A stretch of 30,377 nt of DNA. It comes from Tulasnella sp. 424 (Eukaryota; Basidiomycota; Agaricomycetes; Cantharellales; Tulasnellaceae). The position numbers and the translations under genes are program-made. Positions 1 through 10,275 of the stretch are shown piece by piece; within the stretch, counting starts at the first letter, position 1; each line of letters opens with the position of its first letter. Where the stretch lies: NCBI GenBank assembly GCA_019633425.1, contig WSUB01000191.1, positions 1 through 30,377 of the forward strand. The letters are read 5' to 3'. The notes below the pieces were generated by a model that was given only the letters and a program-made list of their open reading frames with translations, made no database searches and was not told the origin of the DNA.

Positions 1-193
1 CACCACCAAAAAGAACTTCAGTGCGTAGACACGACAGAAAGTAGTCAACAACAGCAGCGGAAACAGTATCTTTGTCACGCTTCGCAACAAGAAGCCCGAC
101 AGAGACCCTCCAAGAATCAATTTGTTTAAAGGGAACGCGACGAGCGCGGACTAGTAAGTGATCGCGAGACAAGTTTAACAAAGAAGCTAACAT
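1..193 (-). CDS. Partial hypothetical protein, runs off left edge
   Basis: An open frame starts with ATG at 193 and stays open for 64 codons to the window edge, so the C-terminal part is missing. The translation begins MLASLLNLSRDHLLVR and looks like ordinary protein, with alternating hydrophobic and charged residues; I do not recognise a family. An in-frame TGA lies seven codons upstream of the ATG, so the ATG or an upstream splice acceptor must begin the frame. It has the same orientation as the gag-like gene array to its right but no visible similarity to it. It could also be chance, since the open stretch is short. Confidence 0.3.
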   Translation of the reverse strand, partial: MLASLLNLSRDHLLVRARRVPFKQIDSWRVSVGLLVAKRDKDTVSAAVVDYFLSCLRTEVLFGG

Positions 194-654
194 CCTTAAG
201 GTCTCAGGCCGTCAACGGCGACCAGGAGGGAAATTGGAAAGGAAACTGGCGCAAAACGATCCGTGAGATAAAGGAAAATCAACGGGCAAATTATATAAGA
301 AAAAAAAAAGATCACCCAAAGATAGGGAATTACAAAGCACCCTCCGCAGTAAAACACGGGGCTAAGGGGTGGGAAATCATGCGACGAAACACGGAACACG
401 CATTCGACCTCAATAAAACCCTCTCCTACTACGTAGAATCGGGGATGATCGTCGATACATCGAGCATGTAAATGCAGGAGCACGGTGGGATTTTGTGGGC
501 AGAACCTGTCGCTTGTGCTTTGCAATACGCTACGACACGTGATAAAAGATCGGAACCCCATGTAACATCGACCAGCCTCCACGATTTTAAGCTAAGGACT
601 CGAAGTGAAGGGTCTTGCGGATGCAACATTGTCAGCTAGCTATAACGGGGCGTT
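194..654. other. Intergenic 3' flank of G1, shared with the 3' flank of G7
   Basis: No gene is supported here. From about 430 to 654 the sequence is clearly similar to about 10950-11160 downstream of G7, for example around the shared words gattttaagctaagga and gtcttgcggatg. The duplicated unit therefore includes 3' flanking DNA as well as the coding exons. The ORFs that can be drawn here on the minus strand are not conserved in frame between the two copies. Confidence 0.5.
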
Positions 655-1758
655 CTATTCAGATGGACCGACCAATGACCGAACTGAATCGTAGACCGCC
701 GAAAACGCCTTATAGTCTGGGGTGAGGTACATTTCATTCACCCCAGCACCTGCTGAGCCCTCGAGTTCACAAAAACCTGTTTAATTACCGCATGAGTATA
801 ATGGCAGTTGTGAGCTGAAACGCCGCGGCGATCGCTAACCCCCAGCCTTCAGTGGCCAACGTGCTACCAGCTTGTTCTCATTTACCAGTGACCACAGGTC
901 AACTTGACTGTCATTCGACCACCCAACCTTCTGACCCACTGATCTTCCTTGAATCTTAAATATCGCAGCATAGCTAGGAGGCCAAAATTGTTCCGGTGAA
1001 GACCCAAGGCCGAGGAGTAAAGAAACTTACTGACTGGATCCCCTCTCCAAGTCCCAATTGGTCTCGTGAGCCCGTACTATTAAGTAGTCATTGGTCGTGC
1101 CCTATAGTAGAACTGGTCAGAACTAGATGGCTATCACAAAGATTTTCAGCGCCGACCTGGTACTTGATAGTCCGAGCCGATGCGTCGAAATCAAAGATGG
1201 CAGCTGCACTCTGGTTGGGAGTGGTAATGCACCAGTTGGTATCATGGAACGTGCTCGCAATGTATCCTCGGATATTACGATACTCCGATTCGACGCGAAT
1301 TCGGCCGGTCCTGATGGGCGGGGGGGCAGCAGCAATTACGTTCGGAACCGAGCTGAGTAGAGGAACTAATTATCAGCATTCCAGTGAAGATGATTCGCAA
1401 TCCGAGTGGCACCTTGGAGTAATCGGAGCCGATGTGGGTACCATTGATGACGGAAACTCAGCCTCCGCGTACTTGTCCAGGATAGCGACTTTAAGTAGGT
1501 CCCAGTCATTCTGCGTTTCTTTGTCCAGCTTTTCATACCAGCGAAGCGCCTTCTTTGCAAAGCAAATGGAAACATATTCTGCTATCCAGACGTTGTCCTT
1601 GTGCTTTCCCTTCGAGTACGCTCGCTTCTTGACAGCGAAGATAAAATCTTCGGCTTCCTCTGCGCTTCCACCGGTAAAAATGAGATCCCCTTCTGTACGT
1701 GATGTTAAAGATGTGAATTTATAAGTGAAGCAGAGTGCGACTTGCCGTCCGCTGACAT
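655..1758 (-). CDS. G1: gag-like domain protein with Trp-rich C-terminal half, 271 aa
   Basis: Six exons on the minus strand: 1758-1746, 1692-1413, 1352-1157, 1101-1031, 973-840 and 776-655 (816 nt, 271 aa plus TAG). Residues 1-97 hold a retrotransposon-gag-like domain, with FTGGSAEEAEDFIFAVKK and KKALRWYEKLDKETQNDW visible. Residues 98-163 form a beta-like module with GRIRVESE, GYI and NWC. Residues 187-231 carry GWSNDSQVDLWSL and LVARWP. The role is unknown; a domesticated gag fused to a possible ligand-binding domain is inferred. Intron 1 has a GC donor (gcaagt) in place of GT; the other introns are GT-AG, including GTAAGT after exon 4. G7 is its closest relative in the window. No polymerase or integrase lies nearby, so it does not look like a live element. 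Confidence 0.7.
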
Positions 1759-2545
1759 TACGAGGATGGTGGTGACGGATCGATGAGATATGCTCTCGGA
1801 GATAAAATCGGAGTTCCGTTCCTGCTGTCCCGTCTCAAGATTGAATGAGGATGGACTTGTTCGGTGCCCAGAGAGCTCAAGAAGCCTTCCAGAAATTATT
1901 ATAGCATGAAGATCCACGGCTCGTACAAATGTTACGTCTCCGCTTTCATACAGTCATCCGACATGAAATATTTAGGGAACCTTTTCGAGGGAAGGTGCCC
2001 GGTGACTCCACCCAAGATCACCAGCTCACGGTGCGCTTCCGACGTAATTTCAAGATTACTGACGCAAAGTAGGATGATCCAATGATTGCTGTCTGGGCGC
2101 AGTTGTGAAGCGAGCAACAGATGTTGCGTTTCACTCCAGGTACTTCAGTAAAAATTCCTGAAATCAAGGGATGCACATACGCTGGGGATTTTGCAAGCGA
2201 CGGTATCACAAACTCCACTGAAGCACTGAAGGTTGAGAAGGAAGCATTTCCGAAGTACTTGCCGTCGCCGCCGGTATACCACCCGTGCGAAAAGGGGAGA
2301 AGTTGCGAAATATCCCCACTCTATTACGGGATATTACCCAATGCTTATGCCGAAGGACACATATCATGACACCTTCTCAAGATACAAATCAATGGAACGT
2401 TCTTTGAAAGTAGCTAACACTGCCTGATCTGTTTCCTGATACCCCAGAGGGCAAGCCTGAAGACATCGCAAGCGGCTGTCTTACTTTGAATCACGCAGAT
2501 ATGGTATTTAGAGCCTAGGGAAGTGGCTGGAAGTATAGCGTCTGA
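1759..2545. other. Intergenic: G1 upstream region with remnant of a G8-type 3' end
   Basis: No complete gene is visible. The stretch at about 1850-2180 is recognisably similar to the region upstream of G5 (about 8940-9230) and of G7 (about 12380-12700). This includes gttcggtgcccagagagctc-like sequence and the block around 2040-2170 that corresponds to the end and 3' flank of the G8-type gene. This suggests that a G8-type neighbour once stood upstream of G1 and has been lost. About 2260-2545 shows nothing I can assign. Confidence 0.45.
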
Positions 2546-3726
2546 TCAAATGAAATCAATCAGGAGTCTTATCGATAAATGCCCAGAAATGTGAGGCATC
2601 CGGCTTACGATTTTTATGTGTGTGCTTGCACCATATTCTGTTGCGAATGCCGAGCAGTCGGGTACAAGGTAGATGCGTTTATCCGCGGTCCAGGCAGCTG
2701 TTTCGAGATACCAAGACCCTGGAAGCAGCCGCAGTTCAAGGTAAGTCTATGATTTTGAGGGGCTAGAGTAGCTACCTCCATCAACTGTTGGCCAAGTCGC
2801 GATAAGCAGATTGTCTACGCCTATTGACCAAAGATCACACTGGATCAAATCCGACCATCCGGGAACGCCTGCTTCGCCCTTCTATAAGCCGGAATAGCTA
2901 AAGCACGCAGTTATCGTCCCATGAAGAGAATAAAAGGTAAAGTAGACCCACTGTGTCGACCCAACGCCAAGTTTCCAGTTCCGTTGGTGGGCTCTCACTG
3001 CGAGAAAGCTTTGACCATCCTTTCAAAAATAGTGTTTCACTTCGGTTAGGTATGAAATACTACGTTATGCTTACTTGGAATTTGATTGTTCGATCGGAAA
3101 TGTTCACTTCAAATGTGGCAGCCCCCTCCATAGTCCTTGTTATGGTACACCATTCATTGTGCGCGCACCTGACCCCAATATATCCTTGAAGAGATGAGCT
3201 CTCCGATTCAACGGAAATTCTTCCCTTTAATATTGAAGAGGTTTTTGGTGGTGTAACCGCAGGGCTGCTGCGGACCGTCATGGTGGACCACGGCAGCGTA
3301 CGTAGCCCACGAATATGCTCAGGATACTTAAAGTGTACATAAAGTGAAAGAAACTCACCTCAGGGCAGCCAGCGGAGCTGTAGGTATTGTAGATATGGTA
3401 GAGGTTGCATCTTGATACTCCGTTAAAATCGCGCGCTTGAGTAGCCTCCAGTCGTTCTGGGTATCTTCGTCTAGCTCTTCATACCAGCGAAGGGCAGCTT
3501 TCGCGAAGCATATGGAGACGAACTCGGCGATCCAAGCATTATCCCTTTGCTTGCCTTCTGCATATGCTCGTTCTTTGATCGCAAAGATGAAATCTTCCGC
3601 CTCCTCGGCGCTTTCCCCATGAAAGATGGGTCTTCCTGAGGCTGATCATTTGGTCGCAACGGCTATTAGGAACCACTCTGCGGAGTATTAAGATCTCATG
3701 CCCTGACCTGAAGAGCTGAAAGACAT
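2546..3726 (-). pseudogene. G2: gag-like domain gene with an in-frame stop in exon 5
   Basis: Six exons align with the intact siblings: 3726-3708, 3635-3359, 3264-3075, 3019-2952, 2897-2776 and 2718-2546, together 849 nt and in frame (282 codons). The gag-like exon reads GESAEEAEDFIFAIKERAY and ALRWYEELDEDTQNDW. The beta-like exon reads GYIGVRC, NEWCTI and RTIKFQ. Exon 4 encodes the FLAVRAHQRNW segment. In exon 5 the codon equivalent to Phe in G4 (GGC TTA TTT AAG) is TAG (GGC TTA TAG AAG), which removes the Trp-rich C-terminal part. Everything after the stop remains in frame and well conserved, including WSDLIQCDLWSI and KRIYLVPDC. The lesion is therefore young, or a sequencing error. The splice sites (GTCAGG, GTGAGT, GTAAGC, GTGGGT, GTAGCT) all look usable. 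Confidence 0.65.
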
Positions 3727-4028
3727 GCGACGAGTCGTACAACGTGAGAGGTGGCTGAGATGGACGGATCGTTCGCCGCTCGCTTCTCACAGGGAGCTGA
3801 GGTATCCCCTTTTGGCAATTTTCGGCCCTCCTGAAGACTCTACCAACGACTAGCATGGAATTAGTGCATAATTACATGTGGATATATGTCCAGGTTTTAG
3901 ATCAGAGTGTATTTGAATCTCAGATGGAGACCAAATATCCCCTCCTGAATGAGTCGATTCCACGTGCAAAGGCTTGGGCAGGCTTAAGACTTCTCCTAAG
4001 CCAGACTCAGCAAAGTCAGCTTCCTAGA

Positions 4029-5218
4029 TTATTTCCCATCGGAGGACCTAACGTGAATTGTAACCGATCGGTAAGACGCATCGCCTAGAGAGTCCACCGG
4101 AATTACACCTACCGCGTGCTTGTAGAACTCCTCCTCCGACCCTTTAGCGAAGGCCGCGGCATCGATAGCCATATATAATCGTCGATCAACAGAGTATATC
4201 ACAGGTTGTAAGGTCCATTGTCCTGCAAGAGATTTCGTAAGAAAGTTTAAGGTTTGTAGGTTTAAATAGTAGTTACCTCCTTCATCGGTTGGCCAATATG
4301 CCACGAGTTGACCGTCATCAGTAATGGACCACAGGTTATGAAGTCTAGGACCCGACCACTGATACATCGTGGAGCCTATCGCCTTTGATCCCTTGAACAA
4401 CGCGCAGTAACTAATACCATAGAGATGTGAATCAGCGTAGTGTTCAATTCATCCAGGTCCTTACTCACGTCCGAGATCCGGTTGCTAAATTCATATTTTT
4501 ATAATAGCTCTGGATAGCTAGAGCCTCCCCATCTCTCTAGAGGGCAAAGTATTAGATGCTCGACTAGTGATGAGCGAAGTCAGGGTGCCTCTATACCTGA
4601 AATTTGATTGTCTTCGGCGTGGCAAGGAATTCAAAGACAGCTGCTTCGCCCCTAGTGGGAACGGTAGTGCACCACTCATCATTTATGAGAGCGTTTCCTA
4701 TGTATCCTCTATCATGAGAAGAGGATTCGACGCGGATATACCCTCTCTTGGTGTTTGAAACGGTTGGTGGAGGGGCGGCAGGCACGGGGGTTGGGGGTAT
4801 ACTGGCCTCGGATCTATCATTTGATCTTACGTCAGCCAGAGAAAATGAACTGATGCGTGGATACTAAAACCTATGAGAAACGGAAGTGGCCGTGGACGAT
4901 GGTTGAACGTGGTTGTATTTCGCAAGGATTGCCTGCCTTAGCAGTTTCCAGTCGCTCTGAGTTTCCTCGTTAAGTTCTTCGTACCAACGCAGGGCCTTTT
5001 TTGCAAAGCAAATAGAAGCAAAATCTGCGATCCAAGCGTTGTCTTTTTGCTTTCCTTCCGCATACGCGCGTTCCTTGATGGCAAATATAAAGTCTTCAGC
5101 CTCTTCAGCGCTCTCACCGTAGAAAAGGATCTTTCCGGAACCTACGGCATCGAAAAATGAGTCTGGTTTAGCTTGAAGACTTGCATCAGTAAGATCCTAA
5201 TGTACCTGAAGCTGCCAT
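4029..5218 (-). CDS. G3: gag-like domain protein with Trp-rich C-terminal half, 294 aa
   Basis: Six exons: 5218-5206, 5141-4871, 4801-4597, 4536-4469, 4410-4277 and 4222-4029, 885 nt in frame. Exon 1 is only ATGGCAGCTTCAG and splices in phase 1, as in every member of the array. Residues 1-94 are gag-like: FYGESAEEAEDFIFAIKERA, then FAKKALRWYEELNEETQSDW. Residues 95-163 carry a short proline/alanine linker and then GYIRVESS, GYIG, DEWCTT and TIKFQ. The C-terminal half shows LHNLWSITDDGQLVAYWP and RRLYMAIDAAAF. No stop or frameshift interrupts the model, so this gene may be functional. The family function is unknown to me. The combination suggests a capsid-type oligomerisation domain fused to a beta-rich recognition domain, but that is inference. 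Confidence 0.75.
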
Positions 5219-6061
5219 ATTGACCCGAGTTGAGGTTTAGGTGGTGGAAGCAAAATAGATGGAGGTATACTCGGCGATATCGGGAATGAAGACATTAACC
5301 CCATATGGTCATCAATGGCCCTCCACCGCTTCCTTCAAATCGTGAATGAAGGCAGTGCTAAACTAACGCGGACCTTGATTGCATATCTCAGCAAAAACAT
5401 TACCAGGCCATCGGGAGCAGGGCTTACGGCGCTCAGCCTGGAGAAAAACGTATATCGCACTAAGGGACCTCACTCTTGGTGAAGGCAGCCCTGAGGGTAT
5501 TAGAGATTATGATTACTGAGGTTCCTTGATAAAACTTCTACGGGGATGAGTTTGTTCGGTACTAGAGAGTTCAAGACCCCTTGGCGCTGGTCGTTTGTTC
5601 TAACGTAGCTTACGGTGTTCTCATTCCAACGCTGCCAATGAAAAGGCACCTTGTGTGGCGAGCCAGCGCCAGGACGTTTTAGACCCGAGAGACCAGGCCT
5701 TTGTGGGATACGGCAATTAGGTTAAGCGAGGCTGTTCGGGAACGCTGGCTCCTGGGAGCTTGGGAACTTAGACTTAGCTTCAATTACGAGCCCTCCATAC
5801 TGCCGTACTATCAATGCTCCAAGCAGAATGGTCGTTCGGATAAAGGGGTGCGCACCGTCGCTAAGATCGTGGGATGATTGAAATTTGGTTGTTCGAATGT
5901 CCTGAGTTTCTTTGCGTGGCAGCTGACGTCAAAGAACGCTTTCCAAACATCATCCAACTTGGAGCGACCTCATTATTCATAGGCAGTGTAGTGAGCTGAC
6001 TGTTTGGTCAGGTATCGTCCACGCATTGAACATGTGAAAGTACCCTCGACGTTTGAATCGA
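5219..6061. other. Intergenic between G3 and G4
   Basis: No gene is supported. About 5530-5640 weakly resembles the upstream regions of G1, G5 and G7 (the gggatgagtttgttcggta and agagagttcaag words), so it probably contains the decayed promoter or upstream repeat of this family. A short stretch near 5876 (gaaatttggttgttcgaa) resembles the end of the beta-like exon and may be a fragment of a lost copy. The remainder shows no recognisable feature. Confidence 0.4.
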
Positions 6062-7328
6062 CTACATGAAAGCGTCAGGTGTGATGACTAGATGTATCGT
6101 GAATGCGTGGTGGGGAGGGGCAAGGTTAAGGTAAAGGCTGGAAACATAGGGTCTTGGACCCGTAAACAGGGATGTCAGTACCGTCTCAAGATTGAATGGG
6201 GTCTGATAATGTGAACTAACAATCTTTTTGTGCGTGGCCGGATTATACGTCTTCGTGAAAACAGCGCAATCTGGCACAAGGTAGATACGTTGATCCGCGG
6301 TCCACCCCGCAACTTCGAGAGGCCATATACCTAAGCAACGTATAAGTAAAACGTCACCACAAGGCCAAATCCATGACATTTTACCTCCATCTGTCTGTGT
6401 CCACGCAGCGATGAGCTGGTTGTTTGGCCCCAACATCCAGACATCAAACTGAGCTAGGTCAGACCATCCAGGCAGGTCCGGTGGACCCTTAAATAAGCCA
6501 GCAAAACTGAGGACAAACACGTGGCAAATCAATAGTCAGTCACCTCCTATATATCTCGAACACCTACTCTGTGGATCCAGCTGCAAGCTTCCAACTTCTC
6601 TGAAAGACTCTGACGCACGTATTGGTTTCACTGTCCTTTCGGGAAAGTCACATCAATGTACAAGCTATCCCCATGTAAAACTTTACTGACTTGGAATCTG
6701 AGGGTGCGGGCTGGCACGTTGAGCTCAAAGAGGGCAGCATCATCGAGGTTCCTGGACACAGCACACCAATCGCTATGCCGACACTTCTTCCCGATGTATC
6801 CCTTAAACTCTGGACTCTCAGAGTCAACAGCGACTCGCCCCATCATCACTGAGGGTGCGCCGCTGGAGGGAGGAGCTGCCGGAGTCGTCCCGAGCGATGG
6901 ACTGATGGCCGGACGGACGATTATCAGGTATATGATAATGATTCTGAGGGAGCAAAAGCTTACATCCGGGTTGCAAGTGGGGCCGTGGGTACTTTCGGAG
7001 ATGCGGGCTCCATATCCTTGTAATGAGCCAAAATAGCACGTCGGAGGAGCCTCCAGTCGTTTTGCGTATCTTCATCTAGCTCTTCGTACCAACGTAGTGC
7101 ACCTTTTGCAAAGCAAATCGATGCATACTCGGCAGTCCATGCATGTTCCTTTTGCTTTCCCTCCTGATATGCTCGTTCTTTGATAGCGAAGACGAAATTT
7201 TCAGCCTCCTCGGAACTTTCACCATAAAATATTGGTCGTTCTGGCGCTAGATATCCACCACCAACGAGATTAAATATGGTAACCTAATATTAGCGAGAGA
7301 CGATGCAAATCTGACCTGAAGAAGACAT
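6062..7328 (-). CDS. G4: gag-like domain protein with Trp-rich C-terminal half, 321 aa
   Basis: Six exons: 7328-7316, 7246-6964, 6901-6691, 6635-6568, 6506-6385 and 6330-6062, 966 nt in frame, ending in TAG. The start is the ATG of ATGTCTTCTTCAG; the homologous 13-nt first exon in siblings supports it. Residues 1-98 are gag-like: FYGESSEEAENFVFAIKERA, and KGALRWYEELDEDTQNDW. Residues 99-169 hold VDSESPEFKGYIGKKC, DWCAVS and ARTLRFQ. Residues 192-232 show GWSDLAQFDVWML and NQLIAAW. The last exon starts with TADQRIYLVPDCAVF and is longer than in siblings because of a tail ending LVITPDAFM. It is the longest member of its subgroup and has no lesion. The biochemical role is unknown. Confidence 0.75.
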
Positions 7329-7698
7329 GCTAGAGGTTGGTGGAAGAGAGGAGGTTGTGTATGGCATTCCACTAAACACGTGGCGCTCGCAAGGTGCCTC
7401 CCGTTTTGGACATTTTCGGCCCTCCGTCCCTGACTTTGGTCGCAGAGCAGGGATTTATTCTCAGTCATAATGTAGACCATAACCTGCTGCGAGGAGCCGG
7501 AATTGGCGGCCACTAGTAGTATTTTAATGTGCAATGTGCATGAAATGCGGTCGGAACCCGAGCAAGCAACAGATCTGCATAAGTGGTCTTGGCGCTCGTA
7601 GCGTTGAAACCAAAATCCTACGAAATCTAAATCCTGGAATCATCTATCTAGACCTTATGCCACAGGGTCAAAATAGAGGGTCTTGCGAGGGAAGATTG

Positions 7699-8830
7699 TC
7701 AACAACGCACATCTAAAAGTTCAGGTATCGATTTACTGACCACTGCGGGGTACGGGCCGGACCCGTAGCACGTTGAAAACCCTTTATAATCTGCAGTTAA
7801 GTAAATTCGCTTATCCGACCTTAATGCTGAGGCGTGGAGCTCCCAGAATCCTGTACGGCCAACGCATGAGTGTAGTCCCCAAATACGGGCTTCAACATGC
7901 CGTATAATGCACCTCCAGTGGCTAGCTGCCAGCGCGCTTCCAGCTTTCCTTCGTTAGCTGCTGACCATAGGTCCACCTTATTATTCGACCACCCCACTGA
8001 CATGGCGTCTTCTGGGCGACCTTTACTCTTCCTTACTGTGCAAAAGCTGAGAAGCTGCGATTACCAGGATGGAACGCGAGACGATAGAGAAAGGGGACTC
8101 ACTGATTGGAGCCTGCTCGTAAGTCCAACGGGTTCTGGTGCGCCTGTACCATCAAGTACTCGTCGGCGGTACCCTTCGTAACACAGGTTCGTGAGAGACA
8201 GACAGAGCGAGAGCCATCATGACCTGCCTGAAATTTGATTGTACAAGCCGAAATATCGAAATCAAAGATGGGAGCACTACCCTTGTCGGGAGATATAGTG
8301 CACCAAGTATCATTAATGAAGGTTCTCCCAATGTAGCCTCGAAGATGATCGAACTCCGAGTCAACGCGAATTCTACCTGTCTTGGTCGTAGGCGGGGCAG
8401 CCGCTGGAGCTGTCGTTAGGACTGAGCTGAGTTTCAGACCAAGATTTAGCGCCTCACATAATTGGAGACAGGCGTCGCACTCGTACCTTTGAAGAGAAGG
8501 TGCAGACGTTGGTACTACTGACGAAGGAATCGAACCCTCGTACTCATCCAGGAGGGCGCGTTTCAGTAGCCTCCAGTCATTTTGCGTGTCCTCGTCTAGC
8601 CTCTCGTACCAGCGAAGAGCTTTCTTTGCAAAGCAAATGGAGACGAACTCTGCTATCCAGGCGGGGTCCTTGTGCTTCCCCTTCGAGTACGCTCGCTTCT
8701 TGACAGCGAAGATAAAGTCTTCGGCTTCCTCGGCGCTTCCACCGGTAAAAATGAGATCCTCTTCTATATGTTACGTTAAAAAGTGTAGATCTATAAGTAA
8801 AGGATCGTTTCACTTGCCGTCTGTAGACAT
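7699..8830 (-). CDS. G5: gag-like domain protein with two GC-AG introns, 281 aa
   Basis: Six exons: 8830-8818, 8763-8487, 8426-8228, 8173-8103, 8046-7913 and 7850-7699, 846 nt in frame. The gag-like domain (residues 1-96) shows EEAEDFIFAVKK and FAKKALRWYERLDEDTQNDW. The next exon shows GRIRVDSEFDHLRGYIG, DTWCTIS and TIKFQ. Exon 5 shows GWSNNKVDLWSA and KLEARW; exon 6 shows KRIYLTADYKGF. Introns 1 and 3 only work with GC donors (gcaagt after ATGTCTACAGACG, and gcaggt after AAATTTCAG); moving to a nearby GT breaks the frame. Intron 2 is 60 nt with no stop, so retention would also stay in frame. The gene sits next to G6, and the pair mirrors G7 plus G8. Confidence 0.65.
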
Positions 8831-9189
8831 TTGCGAGGGTGGTGTGGCAGATCGATGGATGCGATTTGCTTTCGGAGATAGGGCCGGACTTCCGTTCAAA
8901 CAAACCTTTCCGGGTAGACTCTTGTTCTGTCTTAATGAAGGATTCTATGGGAATGAATTCGTTCATTGCTCAGAGAGTTCAAGAAGCCTGTCCCGTCATT
9001 ACGGCTCCACCGCTATTATACAGTCAACAGACATGAATGCATTTTGAGAACCTCTTTCGAGAGGACGACTCCACTTGAGATCACCAGCTCACGTTATTCC
9101 AACGTAGTTCAAGACAATCGACGGAATGTACCATATTCCAGCGATAATTGTCTGACCGCAGTTGTGAGGTAAGCAGCGAACATCGCGTT
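8831..9189. other. Intergenic between G5 and G6, conserved upstream element of the G family
   Basis: The 359 nt between the G5 start and the end of G6 align closely with the space between G7 and G8 (about 12270-12657), with long identical stretches such as caccagctcacgttattcca. It presumably holds the G5 promoter and the G6 3' flank. No ORF here is conserved in frame between the two blocks. Confidence 0.5.
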
Positions 9190-10275
9190 TCACGTTACGG
9201 GTTCAAGTACGACTTCCTGAAGTCATTGTGAGTGCAATACGCGCAAAGTCAGCGCCAAGTCACGGGATTGACATTCTTACCACTTCAACCGCATATGGGT
9301 CTCTCCGGTTGTACGCCTTCAAGTCGCTGTGTAGGCGAATAATCTTTTTTTTCTCGCTCATTGAGAGGGTAAAGGCAGTGTTACCTTTATAGAAAATGGT
9401 TATGAACGAGATATTAAGTTCGGATGCGAGATATTACCCCCCGAAACCTAATGCTTTCTTCAGAAGAGACATGACCGTTGACGGTGGACCGCTCTGCCAT
9501 TTCGCTACCCAACCATCGCGGGCTTGAAGGAACTCACCTAAATTCTTGTCGTAATAACCAAGAGAACCATATCTATAATGACACGTGGGGTCAATTAAAC
9601 CTATTCGGGTAAGAAATTCAAAGTGCACCAAGAGGCCCACTTACCTTTCCGCTTCCTTGGTTGGCGAACGTCCATCTTCGAACCACCCAATGGTCAAGAC
9701 TATGGGCGGCTGAGTCGATGGTGGACCATTCTGACAGGAAAGGGTGGGGTAAGAGGAGTATCGTTCAGCTCGTTCATCCTTCATGTACGAGAATCTCCAA
9801 GGAAGTATCATTCCCTAATTTGACGTGCACAGTCTCTGATACGTTGGTTGTGTACGCGAACCAGTTCGATGCTGTTGGGAGTCGCGACGCATGCCCGACC
9901 TCCTTGCCCGACGCTTTAGAGATGAGGCAGATTCTTCCAGTAGCTGGATCCATCCGACCTGAATCTACCTCTTCATCTAAGGCTGCGGTGAGTTCGTTCG
10001 AGAACAGGGGTTTGGGCGTCTTAACCCCGCAAGTCGCATCACTGTATGATGGAGGCGCGATGTTACTGGTCGACGTGTCGTTCTCAAAGTTCAGTGATTC
10101 TGCGAGGGAATTGGGCGGGACGGTCCTCGAGAACCCGTTCCTCGCCTCCAGGGAAGCCTGCAGGGACAAAGCTCCATTACTACCCATACCAATGGGTATT
10201 CGCCACTCATACCTACTTCCTTGGAGAGCTTGGCTTATTTTCGCCGTACGTTCTTAGGCGTCTTGCGAAGTTTGG
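9190..10275 (-). pseudogene. G6: 5'-truncated, broken copy of the G8-type gene
   Basis: Exons homologous to G8 are about 10275-10217 (tail of the gag-like exon), 10157-9789, 9730-9645, 9572-9281 and 9216-9190. Similarity to G8 stops near 10275, inside the gag-like exon just downstream of the conserved Trp codon, so the first exon and most of the gag-like domain are gone. The second exon is one base shorter than in G8 (near 10110-10115), which shifts the frame. In exon 5 the Leu codon of G8 is TAA (9434-9436), after the segment FLQARDGWVAKWQSGP. Splice sites remain recognisable (GTAAGT at the end of the 9730-9645 exon, TTATAG before the next). It is a relic within a duplicated G5-G6 block. Confidence 0.7.

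Larger units (their letters stand above)
7699..10275 (-). repeat. Segmental duplication block X (G5+G6), partner of 11161-13756
   Basis: Block X holds a G1-type gene (G5) downstream of a G8-type gene (G6). Block Y at 11161-13756 holds the same pair (G7, G8) in the same order and orientation with the same intergenic DNA. The similarity is strongest from about 8940 to 10275 against 12380 to 13756. The outer break in block X falls inside the G6 gag-like exon near 10275. G5 and G7 themselves are less alike than G6 and G8. Confidence 0.6.

Noticed and set aside
996..1724. 242-codon plus-strand ORF over G1
   Set aside because: It is antisense to G1 exons 2-4, starts at a non-ATG codon, and its frame is not kept in the homologous copies; the minus-strand exon chain explains the conservation.
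8577..8966. 129-codon minus-strand ORF at G5
   Set aside because: It is in a different frame from the gag-like domain (which reads EEAEDFIFAVKK in the proper frame) and crosses the first intron.
9560..9650. Apparent 1-nt frameshift between G6 and G8 near 9585 and 13055
   Set aside because: The difference lies within the intron once the acceptors TTATAG and CATCATAG are used, so it is not a lesion; the real lesions of G6 are elsewhere.
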